64,000 bases of DNA, from assembly GCF_004798865.1 (NCBI RefSeq), contig NW_025335410.1:258495-322494 (forward strand). The letters are read 5' to 3'. This DNA comes from Varanus komodoensis. Its lineage: Eukaryota; Chordata; Lepidosauria; Squamata; Varanidae. This document shows, in pieces, positions 31,840-43,618 of the stretch. The notes beneath the pieces are model-generated. The model was not told the DNA's origin. It searched no databases and was given only the letters and a program-made list of their open reading frames with translations. The translations under genes were made by a program, and so were the position numbers. Positions within the stretch are counted from its first letter, which is position 1, and each line of letters begins with the position of its first letter.

Positions 31840-33075
31840 TGCTTTCTAATGGGTTCTCCTTGACCTCTCAGCCGCCTTCGACACCGTTGACCATGGTGTC
31901 CTTCTGGACAGGTTGGCTGTGGTTGGGGCTGGAGGCACTGCTTTGCAGTGGTTCCGCTTCTAGCAGGCTGGCCAAATCCAGAAGGTAGTCCTGGGAGATC
32001 GTTGCTCTGCTCCACGGTGGCTGTGGCATGGGGTACCACAGGGCTTAGCGCTGTCCCCCATGCTTTTTGACATCTCTATCAAGCTGCTGCGGGAGGTCTT
32101 CCAGAGGTTTGGGCTGAGGACTCAGCAATATGCTGATGATACTCAGCTCTCCCTCTCTTTTACATCTCATCCAGGTGAGGCTGTTGCCATCCTGAACCAG
32201 GCCCTGAGCTCGATAATGGACTGGATGAGGGTCAATAAACTAAGACTCAGTCCTGGCAAGATGGAGATGCTGCTAATAGGGGGGTCATCTGGCAGGTTGG
32301 AGAGGCATTACCCTGTCCTTGCTCTCCCCCTAAGGGATACAGTCCACAGTTTGGGGGTGCTCCTGGACCCGGATTTGTCCCTGGCATATCAGGTGAGCTC
32401 GGTGTCCAGGGGTGCTTTCCTCCAGCTATGGAGGATACACCAGCTTTGTCCATACCTGGACAGACAGAGCCTGAAAACAGTCATTCATGCACTGGTAACA
32501 TCCAAAATAGATTACTGTAATGCGCTCTATGTGGAGCTGCCCTTGAAGATGGTCTGGCAATTACAATTAGTACAGAATCGGGCCACTCGGTTGGTGATGA
32601 CAGCCCCTCGAGCGGCCCACATTACACCTATATTGGTTACCAATTGTGGCCCGGGCCCAATTCAAGGTGCTTGTGTTGGCATAAAAAGCCCTAAACAGCT
32701 TAGGCCCCGTGTATCTTAAGGAGTGCCTGAACCCAATGTGCCTACCGGGCCTTTGAGATCTATGCAGGGGCGCCTTCTGTGTGAGCCATCCCTTAAGGAG
32801 CTGCTCCCCCTATTTGGAACGCTCTCCCCAAGGAGATCTGCCTGGCGCTTTCCTTACTTTCTTGTCAGTGCCAGGCAAAAACCTTCCATTTAAAACAAAA
32901 ACATTTTAATAACTAATTGCCAAACACCTTTGTTTCTGTATGCTCTGTTGTATGCACCATTTTAATGTGATATGGTTTTTATTATGTTTTTATTGTGTTT
33001 TTATCATGTGTTGTGAGCCGCCCAGAGGTGTTGTGGCACAACTGGGTGGCATACAAATGTTTTAAATAAATAAAT
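31840..33075 (+). mobile_element. L2-type LINE, reverse transcriptase to 3' end
   Basis: It starts in the reverse-transcriptase block ([17 protein letters not shown] read from 31866). It continues with LLREVFQRFGLRTQQYADDT, containing the YADD catalytic motif. Then come KLRLSPGKMEMLLIG, SLGVLLDPDLSL, SKIDYCNALYVELPL and NRATRLVMTAP. The 3' UTR ends TGAGCCGCCCAGAGGTG and AAATAAATAAATAG. The frame is broken at least twice, so it is an inactive, 5'-truncated copy. Confidence 0.82.
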
Positions 33076-35225
33076 AGCATTTCTCTCATCACACAGGAAT
33101 AAACCTCTCATGCTCAGCTGGTTCAAATGTCCTGTCCAGGTACAAAGTTATACACCTGTCCATTTATTCTTTTTCTAGGACATGCTCCTGTGATGTTAAT
33201 GACCACCTTGCTCAAGAAAGTTTAGCAGGTGCTGCTCTTATAAGCATGACTCTTCAGACCAGGAAAAGCTTCACCTGCTAACCTTTTACTTAACCTGCAG
33301 CCACTAAAGGGGTCTGAACACCATGGGGCTAGGCCTGGCATCTCCCAGGCATGGAATATGTCTTTCCTCTCAGTATGGGAAGGTTATAGCTGCATGCCTA
33401 GTTCCAGAATGCATTTATGGACCTTGTGGAACTATAGATATGCCAAAAGCCACTCCGATGACTGCAAGAGAGCCAAAGAAGCAGCGGCTCATACATTTAT
33501 TTATACATGTATTTGCATGCTGCCTATAACTGTTGAGGCCTTCCAACAATTCATATTTTTCCCAGATCTTCCCTGATTTCTGATCCATATCGCTGGAAAA
33601 TCCTATAATTTAGACCTCTGAGAATATATCAAGGCTATTTAAAATGTTGTACACTAGAATTTTTCAAATCGGTAGGAGTTAATGCCTAAGGCCATGTGTT
33701 ATGGGATGTGTTGAGATGGTCACACTGCGATCGGGCCAATGTCTTTTCCTGCTGGTTTGGTTTTCATCTAACAGCCCTTCTCAGGTCTGCAAGAAGGTAC
33801 ATGGAGGCACATCCCCTTCCAATTTAATACCCAAAATGGAACTGGTGTATCTTCAGACAGCAGCAGCAGCACCAGTGGTGGGCTCACCACCAAATAATGA
33901 AATGCCATTGTGTAAATGAACATCTTCTTTTACCTCTAAGAGGCTGAGAGAAAGGAGGAACCAAGGCGAATTTAGAGACACCCAGCTTCTGAAATTTAAC
34001 AAATGCCCCATTGACTTAAGAAACATTCCTCCCCACTTCAAACAATTTGCCTAGTATCAAAGTGGAATACCTCAACCCAATGAAGGGGAGAGAAGAAGGA
34101 AGATCGGGGTGGACTTGACCATCTCAGAGTGGCTTGCAGTAGATTTGCAAGGAAGCCTGGCTCTGTTGTTTAACAAGAGCAACAACGAAACGCCTCGTCC
34201 TTATATTTTCTTGTATTTCTTGGGCTGCTGAAATGAAGGTGCAGGCTGCAGAAGTAGAAATGGAAGGGCCATCCCTGGTCCTTCATTTTCAGTTTGTGGC
34301 TGCCCCTGATTTTTCACCTGGCTCTGTTGGGTGGGTATCAGGATTTTAAAAATGCAGCAGTTTGAAGTTGATCACCTCAACCTTAATGTAATGTACTTGT
34401 GCCGACTTTACATCAACATGGCCAAACAAATAATAAATAAATATATTATCCCAGGCTCCCATAGAGTAGACGCTCTGCAGAACGTGATTCAGTAGCAATA
34501 GTACCAGGGATTGGATGGTTGTTCCCCTCCAGAAATTCGTTTTTCTTGTATGGGTCCCAGACCTCTGCCTTCTTCTTTATTCTGCTTGATACTTTTTCTT
34601 AGTAGCAAGCCTTCCCTCTCATTAGCCCTTTTGCCACTCCAAGATCCATCAAGATCAGTCAACCAAGTGTCTCTTCCCTACTTTGTCTAGAGTGGGAATT
34701 CTCAAACTTGGTACATTCATGGCTGAGGCTCTCCAGAACAGCCTGTGGATCAGCCAGAGCTCAGTGGATCAGGTCACCCACTGGTGGCAGACTGAACTGG
34801 AGTTTGGCATCAACAGCTGGAAACGACCAATCAAATGAAATATGGATAAGAAATCCCTCTTTGGACATTATGATACTTCTGTGGCCACAGTGATTTTCGC
34901 ATAGCAGGAAGTTCCTCTGCATTTCAGAGGAGTCTTTACTAATCTAGAAGGCTTTTAATTTTATATTAAAAAATTATATTTATATTTTATATTTTAGAAA
35001 TGTTCTAATAATAATAATAATATTGTTTTCTGTCTTCCCCAGCATGCCTCTCCAAGATTTCTAATGCTCATCTCCAGTCATTTTTTCTCCTTTTATCCTT
35101 CCACACTTAAGTTCTCATCCTGCCAACCCAAAGTTTGAGAGAGAGTTCTCAGGAATTCTAGATCTCTCTTTCTCTTGTCTAGATAGAAACCTTGTCTCTC
35201 AGAGCCCCTGCTGTCTTTCTGCCTC
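33076..35225. other. Spacer with AT-rich patches
   Basis: No gene was recognised. 33490-33560 looks like the minus-strand tail of a LINE or SINE, and 34960-35025 is AT-rich simple sequence. Confidence 0.4.
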
Positions 35226-35560
35226 ACCAGCCAATTGATCACTGATCACTGACAGTGGTTGATCCATTCCATGGCTTACCAACTTGGGAACTAATCTGGA
35301 AAGGTCCATTGGAAGATATATGTCTTTAGCTCCCTCTTGAAGGTAGCAATCTGGGCCACTGAATTCTCCCAGAAGACCATTCCACAGCTTAGGGGCAACC
35401 ACTGAAAAAGTCCTCTTATTAGGAGACATTAATCTTACAGAAGCAAACTTCAAGAGATCACCCCCAGAGGACCTTAGTGAGTGAGGTGGAATATATGAAT
35501 TACCTAAAGTTGAGCTCCTTGCAACATCCCATGCTGCAGACAAGGCCCAAGAAAGCAAGC
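35226..35560 (-). mobile_element. L2-type LINE ORF2 end, minus strand
   Basis: On the minus strand the sequence encodes SPNKRTFSVVAPKLWNGLLG followed by a decayed continuation. Compare RTRAFSAVAPNLWNALPREV in the element at 45047. It abuts a CR1 piece on its 3' side. Confidence 0.5.
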
Positions 35561-35564
35561 ACGT

Positions 35565-35885
35565 CTGTTGGTGACATACAGGTATGTGAGGGGATGTCAC
35601 ATGGAGGTGGGTAGAGACCTGTTCTCCCCTGCAGAGGAAGGCAGGATGCGCTCCAATGGAGCCAAGCTCAGGGAACCAAGGTTCAATTGGGATGCCAGAA
35701 AGCACTTCCTGACAGTTAGGACCCCAGGGGTATAGAATGGGCTTCCACGGGAGGTGGTTGAGGGTGAGGGTGTTCAACGATAGGCTGGACATGCACATGA
35801 TGGGCATGTCGTGAGCGGAGCCGGCTGGAGCTAGAAGGCCCGGGAGGCCCCTTCTGACTCGCTCTGTTTCTATGTTTCATAGAGC
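35565..35885 (+). mobile_element. CR1 LINE 3' fragment
   Basis: It begins GGTATGTGAGGGGATGTCAC and continues through the CR1 ORF2 end (GATGCCAGAAAGCACTTCCT) to TGACTCGCTCTGTTTCTATG. It is close to the copies at 13735 and 54356. Confidence 0.85.
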
Positions 35886-36779
35886 CTGAAGCAGATAATC
35901 CAAACACTATTCTTTGTCCCACTGATTAACACAGAACCATCCTCTCCTGTTTATGTCCATGACACATTAGGGCAGGGCAACATCACACAAACTTGCCAGT
36001 CTGCCCCTCCCCACATCCCCTTGATGCCACCCAAAATACCTCAGTGGAGGTAACTGCTTTACCTTTGCCTCATGGCAAGACCAACTCTGCAAGTTGAGAG
36101 GTTTTGAAAAAATCTCATCATAAGTCTTGGGGTGTAATCACAGGCGCTCCATGAATACAGCAGAGGAGCTGAACCACACCATGGGACGACTCAGTCTAAG
36201 CCACTGCTTGTGTGAACATGACCCAGGCATCCGCTCAGTTTCATCCACTTCCCACAGTTCAGTTAAATAAAAATGGCCAAGCATTTGGGTCACTGAAAAA
36301 GGGCCAATAACAGTCCATTCTGAGCAGTCAAGGATGAGGCCTGGTCTTGCTCTCAACCCTAAACGGGCTGTTTTTGGTGAACCCGTTCCTTGGAATAGGT
36401 CGTATCGTTATCATTTATCCCTTTCCCAAAGCAAAAGGTGATAAAATAGTACTTTTGTTTGCTTGTTTTCCAGAACAAACACATAAGGTTTGGGATATTC
36501 TTGGCCAGATGAGTTCCAATTCTGATATTTCATAGCGTTGTATTTCCCAGTAAGTGAAATTTGAAAGCAAGTAAACAAGGCAAGATATGCAAACGTGGAT
36601 TAAAAAAGAGGAAGTTCAGTTTGGACAAAAGTTTCCTGTGGTCATTTCTGTGGACGGACCACAAGACGTTCTGGGTGCCAATAATAGCACATTGACCTTT
36701 ACCAAACCTCATTTAACCACTATGTATTTATTTCAGAACTTCCGTCTCAAGGACATCAGAGATGATGGTTTGCTTTTTG
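35886..36779 (+). other. Spacer upstream of the first switch-like segment
   Basis: Mostly unrecognised. The part from about 36540 shows weak similarity to 58200-58480, upstream of the second switch-like segment, so the duplicated unit starts at or before here. Confidence 0.45.
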
Positions 36780-36854
36780 GGGAGCAGTCTGCAAGAACAT
36801 TTTGAGAGGAGAAGTCCGAAGTCCGCACGCCACAGAGTTGACTTCAGAGAAATA

Positions 36855-36893
36855 CAGTCCTACCTGCTTCAATCCATGCTGGTCTTTGGTGTG
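36855..36893 (+). promoter_or_regulatory. Possible germline (I) exon 3' end with GTGAGT donor
   Basis: GTCTTTGGTGTG is followed by a consensus donor GTGAGTAAAAG at 36894. The same holds in the second copy (donor at 58601). It lies at the 5' edge of the AGCT-rich segment, where the I exon of a germline switch transcript would end. The exon start and promoter are not identified. Confidence 0.3.
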
Positions 36894-38207
36894 GTGAGTA
36901 AAAGGGGACATCTTCTTTACTTTCCGGGCTCTGGGGTGATAGAAACAAGCAGAAGTGTGTACAAGGGAGCCTCTCTCAGATCATGGCCTTCTCTGAAAGA
37001 CAGCAGATGGTAACAGGTATGGACCCAAGGATGAGGACTCTGGTTTCTCATATGCACTTATCTTCCCAGAAGATGCTGAACTGCAAGACTGTTCAGTTTC
37101 CACCTCCTGGGTGAGTGCCTCTGCTAGGGTACACAAGGCAGGTAACTCCGTTACCCAGTACCCTCATCAGGTCCAGGGCTCAGCATGGAGGTGGGCAGGG
37201 GCACCCTTGGAGAAGCTTGTAAGGAAGCCAAGCAGCATCTCACCAGCTTCCCTGGAGGCTAACCCTCAGTCGCATTGTCCAGACAGCTGTGGGCAGTGAG
37301 TGGGCTGCCTGCCAGCAGCTCAGCTTGGGCTCCCCACTGAATGTCCAAGACGGAGGGTATTATCTGTGCAGCCCCCTACTTGACCAGCACCGCTCAGAGG
37401 GACCACATCTTCACATGGGGTGAATCCCAGCTAGTCCATGCAATCAGAGCTCAAGCTGAGGTAGAAGGAGCAACCAGCAGTTAAGCTCAGGGAGAGCAAC
37501 ATAGCTACCCACCCTGCTCTGCTGGGAAAAGCTCCTGGCATCCCCCAGCTTCTCAGAAGCCCACAACTCAGCTGAAGGGCATGCAAGGCCATTCAGATCA
37601 ACAGCCGCTCTGGCTGGTATGGGGGAAACCAGGGATCAGCTCAGCAGCAACCCAGTAGCATGTGCTCATCAGCTGATCTGGGGGTTCCTGAGGGAGCTTC
37701 GGGGGCCACCCCGACCTCTCTGCTGTTCTGTGCTCAGCTGGAAAGGAATATATGCCATGACCCCTGCCTGGAGCTCCCACAGAGCCGGCGTGTGAGGCTT
37801 CAGCAGGGGTTCCCGGCATCCTGGAAATCGAGCACTTGACAAGCAGAGCTGCGTTGCTCTGGCTGCTGGAGAGTCGGGGCCCCCATACACCCCTGAGGAA
37901 AGCCGCTGGATGGCCCTCTGCTGAGCTCTGGTTTTGGGACGGTGGGAGCAGCTTTTGCTGTCTCCCAAACTTGCCCGGAGCCCCTCACTGGGCTGGGGTG
38001 CATGGCAGCTCTTCAGGTCAGTTGCAGCTACAGCTTAGGCAGCAGGAGCCACCGGCATCTCTCTGGAGCCCTGTACTCAGCTCAGGTACAGCAAGTTACC
38101 TTCCCACCTTGTCATTCCTTCAGGGAGGCTGGGAAAACTCCTTCCATCCCCAAAACTTCACAGAAGCCCACAGCTCAGCTGTGAGGCATGCAGAGCCATT
38201 CAGATCA
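36855..38207 (+). repeat. Near-identical tract shared with 58562-59946
   Basis: From CAGTCCTACCTGCTTCAATC onward the two segments differ at only about a dozen places by eye in ~1.35 kb. These include an ~11-base insertion in the second copy near 59228. One copy carries an N gap. On both sides of the tract similarity falls to roughly 70-80 percent. Confidence 0.9.
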
Positions 38208-39060
38208 ATCACAGCTACAGCTTGGCCCACAACGGGGCTCCGGGTGATGCTCCCCAACTCCTGGAAAGTCAGTGAGCTCAACGGGGCTCCCGATTCCACC
38301 TAAAGCTCATCCATTTACCAGAGAGCATACAAGCTCTTTCTTCAGCAGCAACTGTAGCTAACTTTTCTTCCTCCACACCATGCATCCCAGAGGTAGAAGC
38401 CCAACGTTTGGCTGGGATGTGTCCATTCCCCTCAATTAAACCCAACACACATGAGGATGCTGTTCCCATGCTCTCTAGCCTTGATTTCTGTTGGGGCATA
38501 TGCTAACTTTTGGACAGTCAGAAGAGGTCACAGAACTTTTCCCCTGAATGTCAGGTGAGTCCAAGCTGAAATCCCCAATCCCTTACACACTGGGAAAGGT
38601 CTGCTGAGCAACCTGGTAAGGTATAAATCTGCCAGGTTTTTCCTTGGATTTTTTTGCAGACAAGCACTCAGCTGGGACACACACATCCCGGCTTACTTGG
38701 GAGGGGAAGAAGTAGGGTTTCCAGCCCTGCCTCCCCAAAAGCCAAATGCTCAATGATAGAGCTGTGTTTCACTCAACTGTGCATTAGGTTCAGGAAAGGG
38801 GGGACATGCAGATTAGCTCCTCCAGCTAAGAAGCAGCTTGGGAAGGTTTTGGATGCAGCCACTTGTTTTCCTCATGGAAGCCTTCAGTTCTGCAAGAAAG
38901 TGTAGAATATTCTTAACTGAAGCCCAGGCTTTAGGAGAGCCCAGCTCAGATCCTCAGGGAAATGAGACTGCCATGATCCTTTCTGAAGCTGTGTGCTCAG
39001 CTCAGAAATGTGAAAATCTGGGGTGCGGAACAACTACACATCCTTCCAGCTTTTTAGCAG

Positions 39061-41504
39061 GTTAGTTTTGGAGGTGTCAACCCCGACTCACTCTTGCTTT
39101 CTGCACACCCTGGGTTCCACACGAAGGAACTGGGTTCTGCTTCACCCACATCTCAGCCTCTTAACTTAATCTTCTCATATCCAACAGCCCTAGTGAAATA
39201 TACAACCCATCCAGTGCTTGACTATAACTACACGGTTCAAGAACAACCACAAGTCTCAGGTTTTTGAGGCTTATGGGGCTCTTGTGATCCCATGGCTTCA
39301 ATTGGTGTTCCACTGTGAGGGGTCTGTTTTGTGTTTTTGTTCACTGGTTTCAGAAATGTCAGAGAGGAAAATAATATGGTGGCCTTACACCTATCAGTGA
39401 ATACCCTTTTGATGGTTTAACAGGGTTTGGGGGCTTTTGTCCATGTTCCTTGGCTGGAAAATACAGATGCATCTGAAGTATTTCTTGGCTTCAAAAAGGA
39501 TAGTTTACTGACAGCATCTGTTGATGAAGTTTGTATTTTTGTTGAAGTCTGGATTGATGCTTGTGTGGCTTTTAGAGATATGCATTGTCTTCTGCTGTTG
39601 TGACTATTACTGGATGCCTCTTAGTCTGCTATCTTCACTTAGACCATTCTGTCCGGGTGATCCTATTAGGATTCAAGACTAGTGAGCGATTCTGGCCTCC
39701 TGCAGCATTGCTCTTGGCTTCCCCTACACTCTCAAACACACCCACCATGTTACAATATGCATCAAAGAGGATGCTCATTTTGCTAGAGTACAAACTCACA
39801 CAAATTTTTCAGCACACCAATAGAATGCCCAACATTACACATGGAGAATCTTCAATCCTCCAGATCTTGTTGGACTCCAGTCCCATCAGCCCTAGACTGC
39901 AGAGCCAATACTCAGGAATGATGGGAGCTGGAGTCCAACAACATCTGGAGGACCACAGGTACACAATCCCTACTTCCCTTAGCTTAGCTAACACTTTTTC
40001 TCCATGCTCCAAGTGCTACACATACATTGTTGCTTGTATGCTCGCAGGATTGGGCCTAAGGCCAATATTATACTCTACTCATAGGGCTGTCTTTTTAAAA
40101 TTGGATTTTTCAATGAACATCACATAGCAGAGCAGATCAACTTAGTTCCCCAAAAGCTGCTGATTAATTCTGAAAAAAAATGTGGTTCCAACTTCTTAGC
40201 TCTTACTGCTACTGCTTTACATGTTAGCCAGATCAGTATTAAAATAATTATTTATGAAAAATCTGAATTATGAATTATTAAACATTAATCAATTGAGACT
40301 GTTTGATAGATTGGATATTAAAGCAATTCAGACACCCAGATGTTTCCATTGTTTCCATCTTCTGATCATCAAGCATGAGCAAGAGAAACGCTTGTCTGAA
40401 TTTACTGGACTTTTTCCTCTGCAAGGACTTTCAAGCCTTCCATTCTTTCAGAGGAAAAAAAAATTTTTTAGGATATGTCAAAAATTCCCAGAGGACAATG
40501 TTCTTGTGTCTGTGGACGCCAGCTGGGTGAGAATACCATACATTAGATGATACGTATGTAGATGGTAGCTACTTAGAGTGACATGGATAAGATTCCATAA
40601 TTGTTGCACAGGACATAATAGCTGCTATGTTTTGTATAACAAACTCTGCTGTGTAAATCTTCCAGCTACAGGAAGCCTATAAAAGCACTCTTTTTGGCCT
40701 AAGGACTGTGCCCTCGTGACTGGTAGGTTGTAAATATTTGGTTGCTATTTGAATTTGGCCTCACATACATTGCCGGAACAAGCACACTCCAACCTTCTAA
40801 GGTAGACTGAGGTGATGGGGAGAGGGAAAGAGATTTCAGGTGTGGAGAAGCTCTGATCCTCCAAAGAATGATGGATACAACCTCCAGCAGCCCTGACCAT
40901 TGGCCATGTTGCCTGGTACTGATGGGAGTTGGAATCCAACCATTTCTAAAGGGTCCTATGCATTCCCACTGGCCTAGGCAGCCCTCTTCCTATGTGTCCA
41001 AAGCACTTCAAATGCATGACCTGAACAATCACACTCCAACCTTGTAAGATGGACCAATCATGGAACATAAGGTGATCTAGTCTGATGATAATGATAGCTT
41101 TATATCTCCTCCAGCACTGGAAGCTGTCTCTGAGTGCCTATTGAGGGGGAGGTAGCTATTCCAGGCTTGCCCTTGTGGGCTTCCCTTGGCTCCCTGGTTG
41201 GCCAATGTGGAACAGAAGACTGGACCACGAACTCTATGAATAATGTCACACTAGGAATCAAGACACCCAACTGGCCTCTTGGTATCTCTAGCTACATATA
41301 AGAGGATTGGGTAAGCAGTCAGACACTTGTAGGAGCTCCTTTTCATGCCAATCAAGCAAGTGTCGCTTTGTCTTCCTTGTGTGAGGAAAGCACAAGGTAA
41401 GAAAAGCAACTTCACTGTGAAGCAGACCTTCTCCAATGGGCAAAGAAGCCCATTCCCACCAGGCATGCTGGAGCAATCACCATCCTGTGCACCTGCCAGG
41501 GGGT
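39061..41504. other. Interval between switch-like segment and CR1 copy upstream of IgM-2 CH1
   Basis: It is homologous at low identity to 61080-62460 in front of the third gene, for example around 39000-39230 against 61090-61260. It holds hairpin-type repeats at 39840-39975 and about 40850-40955. The 180-residue open frame at 39585-40127 crosses the hairpin and has no family features. Confidence 0.5.
39840..39975. mobile_element. Hairpin (MITE-like) element
   Basis: CCTCCAGATCTTGTTGGACT on the left is the near reverse complement of GGAGTCCAACAACATCTGGA on the right, with TCCCATCAG/GATGGGAG continuing the stem. Related single arms (GATGGGAGTTGGAATCCAAC) occur at 40920-40940, and decayed relatives near 61850 and 62210. 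This fits a non-autonomous DNA element family. Confidence 0.55.
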
Positions 41505-41985
41505 TGTAGGAAGATCAGGCTGGAAAGGGTTCAGAGGAGGAAAACAAGGATCATCTGGGGACTGGAAACAAAGCTCTATGAGGAGAGATGGAAAGAATTG
41601 GGCATATTTAGCCTTGAAAGCAGGAGACTGAGGGGAGATAGGATAGCACTCTACGAGTACGTGAAAGGCTGTCACAAAGAGGAAGGAAAGGATCACTTCT
41701 CGATCATCCCACAGTGCAGGGCACAAAATAACAGGCTCAAGTTACAGGAAGAAAGATTCCAGCTGAACTTCAGGAAGAACTTCCTTCCTGCTGTTAGAGC
41801 AATAGGATGATAGGACTCATGACCTGGGGAAGTTTTGGGCTCTCCCATACGAGAGGCATTCATGATGCTGCTGGACAGTCAGCTAAGAGGGATGGTTTAA
41901 TTTGCAATCCTGCATTGAGCAGGTGGTTGGGCTTGAAGGCCTGTTGGCTCCTTCCATCAATATTATTCTGTAATTCCATGATTCG
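41505..41985 (+). mobile_element. CR1 LINE 3' fragment
   Basis: It encodes the CR1 ORF2 end (LYEERWKELGIFSLESRRLR, then GDRIALYEYVKG). It ends in the CR1 3' region with GGCTCCTTCCATCAATATTATTCTG. It lies about 220 bases before IgM-2 CH1. Confidence 0.85.
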
Positions 41986-42205
41986 GTCATTTCACTCTCA
42001 GAAGCTTCTAGGAGTGCCATCAAGCCCTCTACACAATTTTCATTGCACACCCCAATCTACAGTCTCAGGAAAAGCATACACATTTGAAAACCCAATAATC
42101 TTGTCTTTCTTTGTCCGTTAAGCAACGATTCACTTTCTTTCAGTTGTAGAAATTCAGCTTAACACTTAAATCTCTTTTTATCCTTCTGTTTTTCTTCTCT
42201 CTCAG

Positions 42206-42514
42206 ATCCTCAACGTTTCCCTAGTATTTTCCCTCTGATTCCATCCAACTGCCTCCCAGACTCTGGAAATATCACCATCGGCTGTTTGGCCCAAGGTTTC
42301 AAGCCTGATCCAGTCAGTTTCTCATGGAGGAAAAGCAACCAAATCATTGATGCAAACTTGTCAGAGGATTTCCCTTCCTTGGCCCAGCCCGATGGAACTT
42401 TTACAACAAGCTCCCAGGTTATTGTCCCCGTCACTGATTGGAACAAGTACAGTCATTTTTATTGCACCGCTGTCCACTATAATCACAATGAAACAATACA
42501 GGTCATTCGTCCAA
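42206..42514 (+). CDS. IGHM: IgM-2 CH1 domain exon
   Basis: First mu domain of the second gene in phase 1/1, with the acceptor TTCTCTCTCAG (42204-42205) and the donor GTAAGT at 42515. It opens DPQRFPSIFPLIPSNC. This Cys matches human mu Cys14 in FPLVSC, which bonds the light chain. The B-strand Cys is in TIGCLAQGFKPD (compare the human mu CLAQDF), the Trp in SFSWRKSN and the F-strand Cys in HFYCTAVHY. It ends VIRP. A following CH2 exon in phase is at 43313. Confidence 0.93.
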
Positions 42515-43312
42515 GTAAGTTTATGCATTTGCTTTGTTCGATTCAATGTCAAGAGCTGAACTTTTCCCTTCAAACTATATGAGTCTCACCAGCTTTTCTT
42601 TGCTAATGATTTTTATTGTTACATTTGCACTTCTGAGCATACACAGAGTAGAATGTTGCAGCCTTTCTACCTTTCATTTCTCAAAGCTCCCTTTATGAAC
42701 CCATCTGCATCTCACCCGGAAGTGGGACCCGGTAAAAGCAGGCACAGCTCTGCTCCTCCCTTTGCGCCCCTGACTGGGCTTTCCTCTGATGATGACAGCA
42801 AGTGACCTGGTCTGCCATTTCAGGGGGCAGAGGTTCTGCATTGTAGACACTTCCCATTTCAATATCAGTGTCCTCTCCCTCAGGCCGTATTCCTCCCTGT
42901 TCCCACGGCATGGTGAAGGGTTACCATGAATTACTGTGTCATCCAAACCAAGATGGTATAGCTTGTTGGAGGGGTAAACAAGCCCCCAGTAACCCTACAA
43001 AAACCCATGGTTTTTGTCCCTTCCAGTAAGTCATGGTACTCACGTTCAGATGACATGACAAGCTGCCTCCAGGGCTGGAACAGACACCCAAGTCCCCACA
43101 GCCGTGCTGCACTGATCACAAAAACCAGGTCATAAACTATTGTAAGATAATCTTCTAAGTCTGATCAACATGGTTTCCTAACTAGACCTAACTTGCAGAT
43201 ACACCCTTATCAATTTAACTTCCATTACTACATTTATTTGTTGCCATTTAGGATGATGGATTCAGCTACAATAAATTTTTATTCCTTTTTGCCATTTTCC
43301 CTCCTTTACCAG
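42515..43312 (+). other. IgM-2 CH1-CH2 intron
   Basis: No repeat or gene was recognised. Confidence 0.5.
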
Positions 43313-43618
43313 GAATTGATCCACTGATGATTATTGCTGCACCACTCATTGAAGAATTTGCTGGTTCCCCCCCAAATGCCACGCTTACCTGCAACGCTGA
43401 TAACGTGGATGACAAGGATGCTACAATCCAGTGGCTCAGGGATGGAGAAGTGTTTGGCTCTCCGATCAGTACAAGAGGTGGCTGCTGTGGCCAGAGGCTC
43501 ATGAGTGAGCTACAGATCACTAAGAGGGACTGGGAAAGTTCAACCCGCTTCTCCTGCCAGGTGTCCAGTGAGACACTGACCCTAAAAAAGGACATCAACA
43601 AGGAGCTTCTTTGTGGCA
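43313..43618 (+). CDS. IGHM: IgM-2 CH2 domain exon
   Basis: Phase 1/1, with the acceptor CTTTACCAG (43311-43312) and the donor GTAAGT at 43619. It reads IDPLMIIAAPLIEEF. The B-strand Cys is in ATLTCNADNV, the Trp in IQWLRDGE (human mu VSWLREGK) and the F-strand Cys in RFSCQVSSE. It ends KELLCG, a boundary Cys. A Cys-Cys pair (GGCCGQ) in the D-E region is unusual and could form an extra bond. The domain takes the hinge-like place between Fab and the CH3-CH4 part. Confidence 0.9.

Larger units (their letters stand above)
36780..39060 (+). promoter_or_regulatory. Candidate class-switch (S) region upstream of IgM-2
   Basis: AGCT, the palindromic AID hotspot that forms the core of vertebrate switch repeats, occurs about 33 times by eye between 37200 and 38360. 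About 4-5 are expected by chance. Nine or so more fall in 38660-39060. Many are in the context CTCAGCT or GAGCTC. There is also internal repetition: the block around 37525-37610 (CTCCTGGCATCCCCCAGCTT...) recurs in altered form at 38134-38210, about 609 bases on. It lies 3.1 kb before the CH1 of IgM-2, where an S region belongs. A homologous segment precedes the third gene, and none precedes IgD. Function is inferred. Confidence 0.65.

Noticed and set aside
37836-38303. 155-residue open frame (and overlapping minus-strand frames) in the first switch-like segment
   Set aside because: Same reason: low-information frames in AGCT-rich repeats, and no family motif.
39585-40127. 180-residue open frame upstream of IgM-2
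   Set aside because: It runs through the hairpin repeat and has no conserved motif; probably chance.
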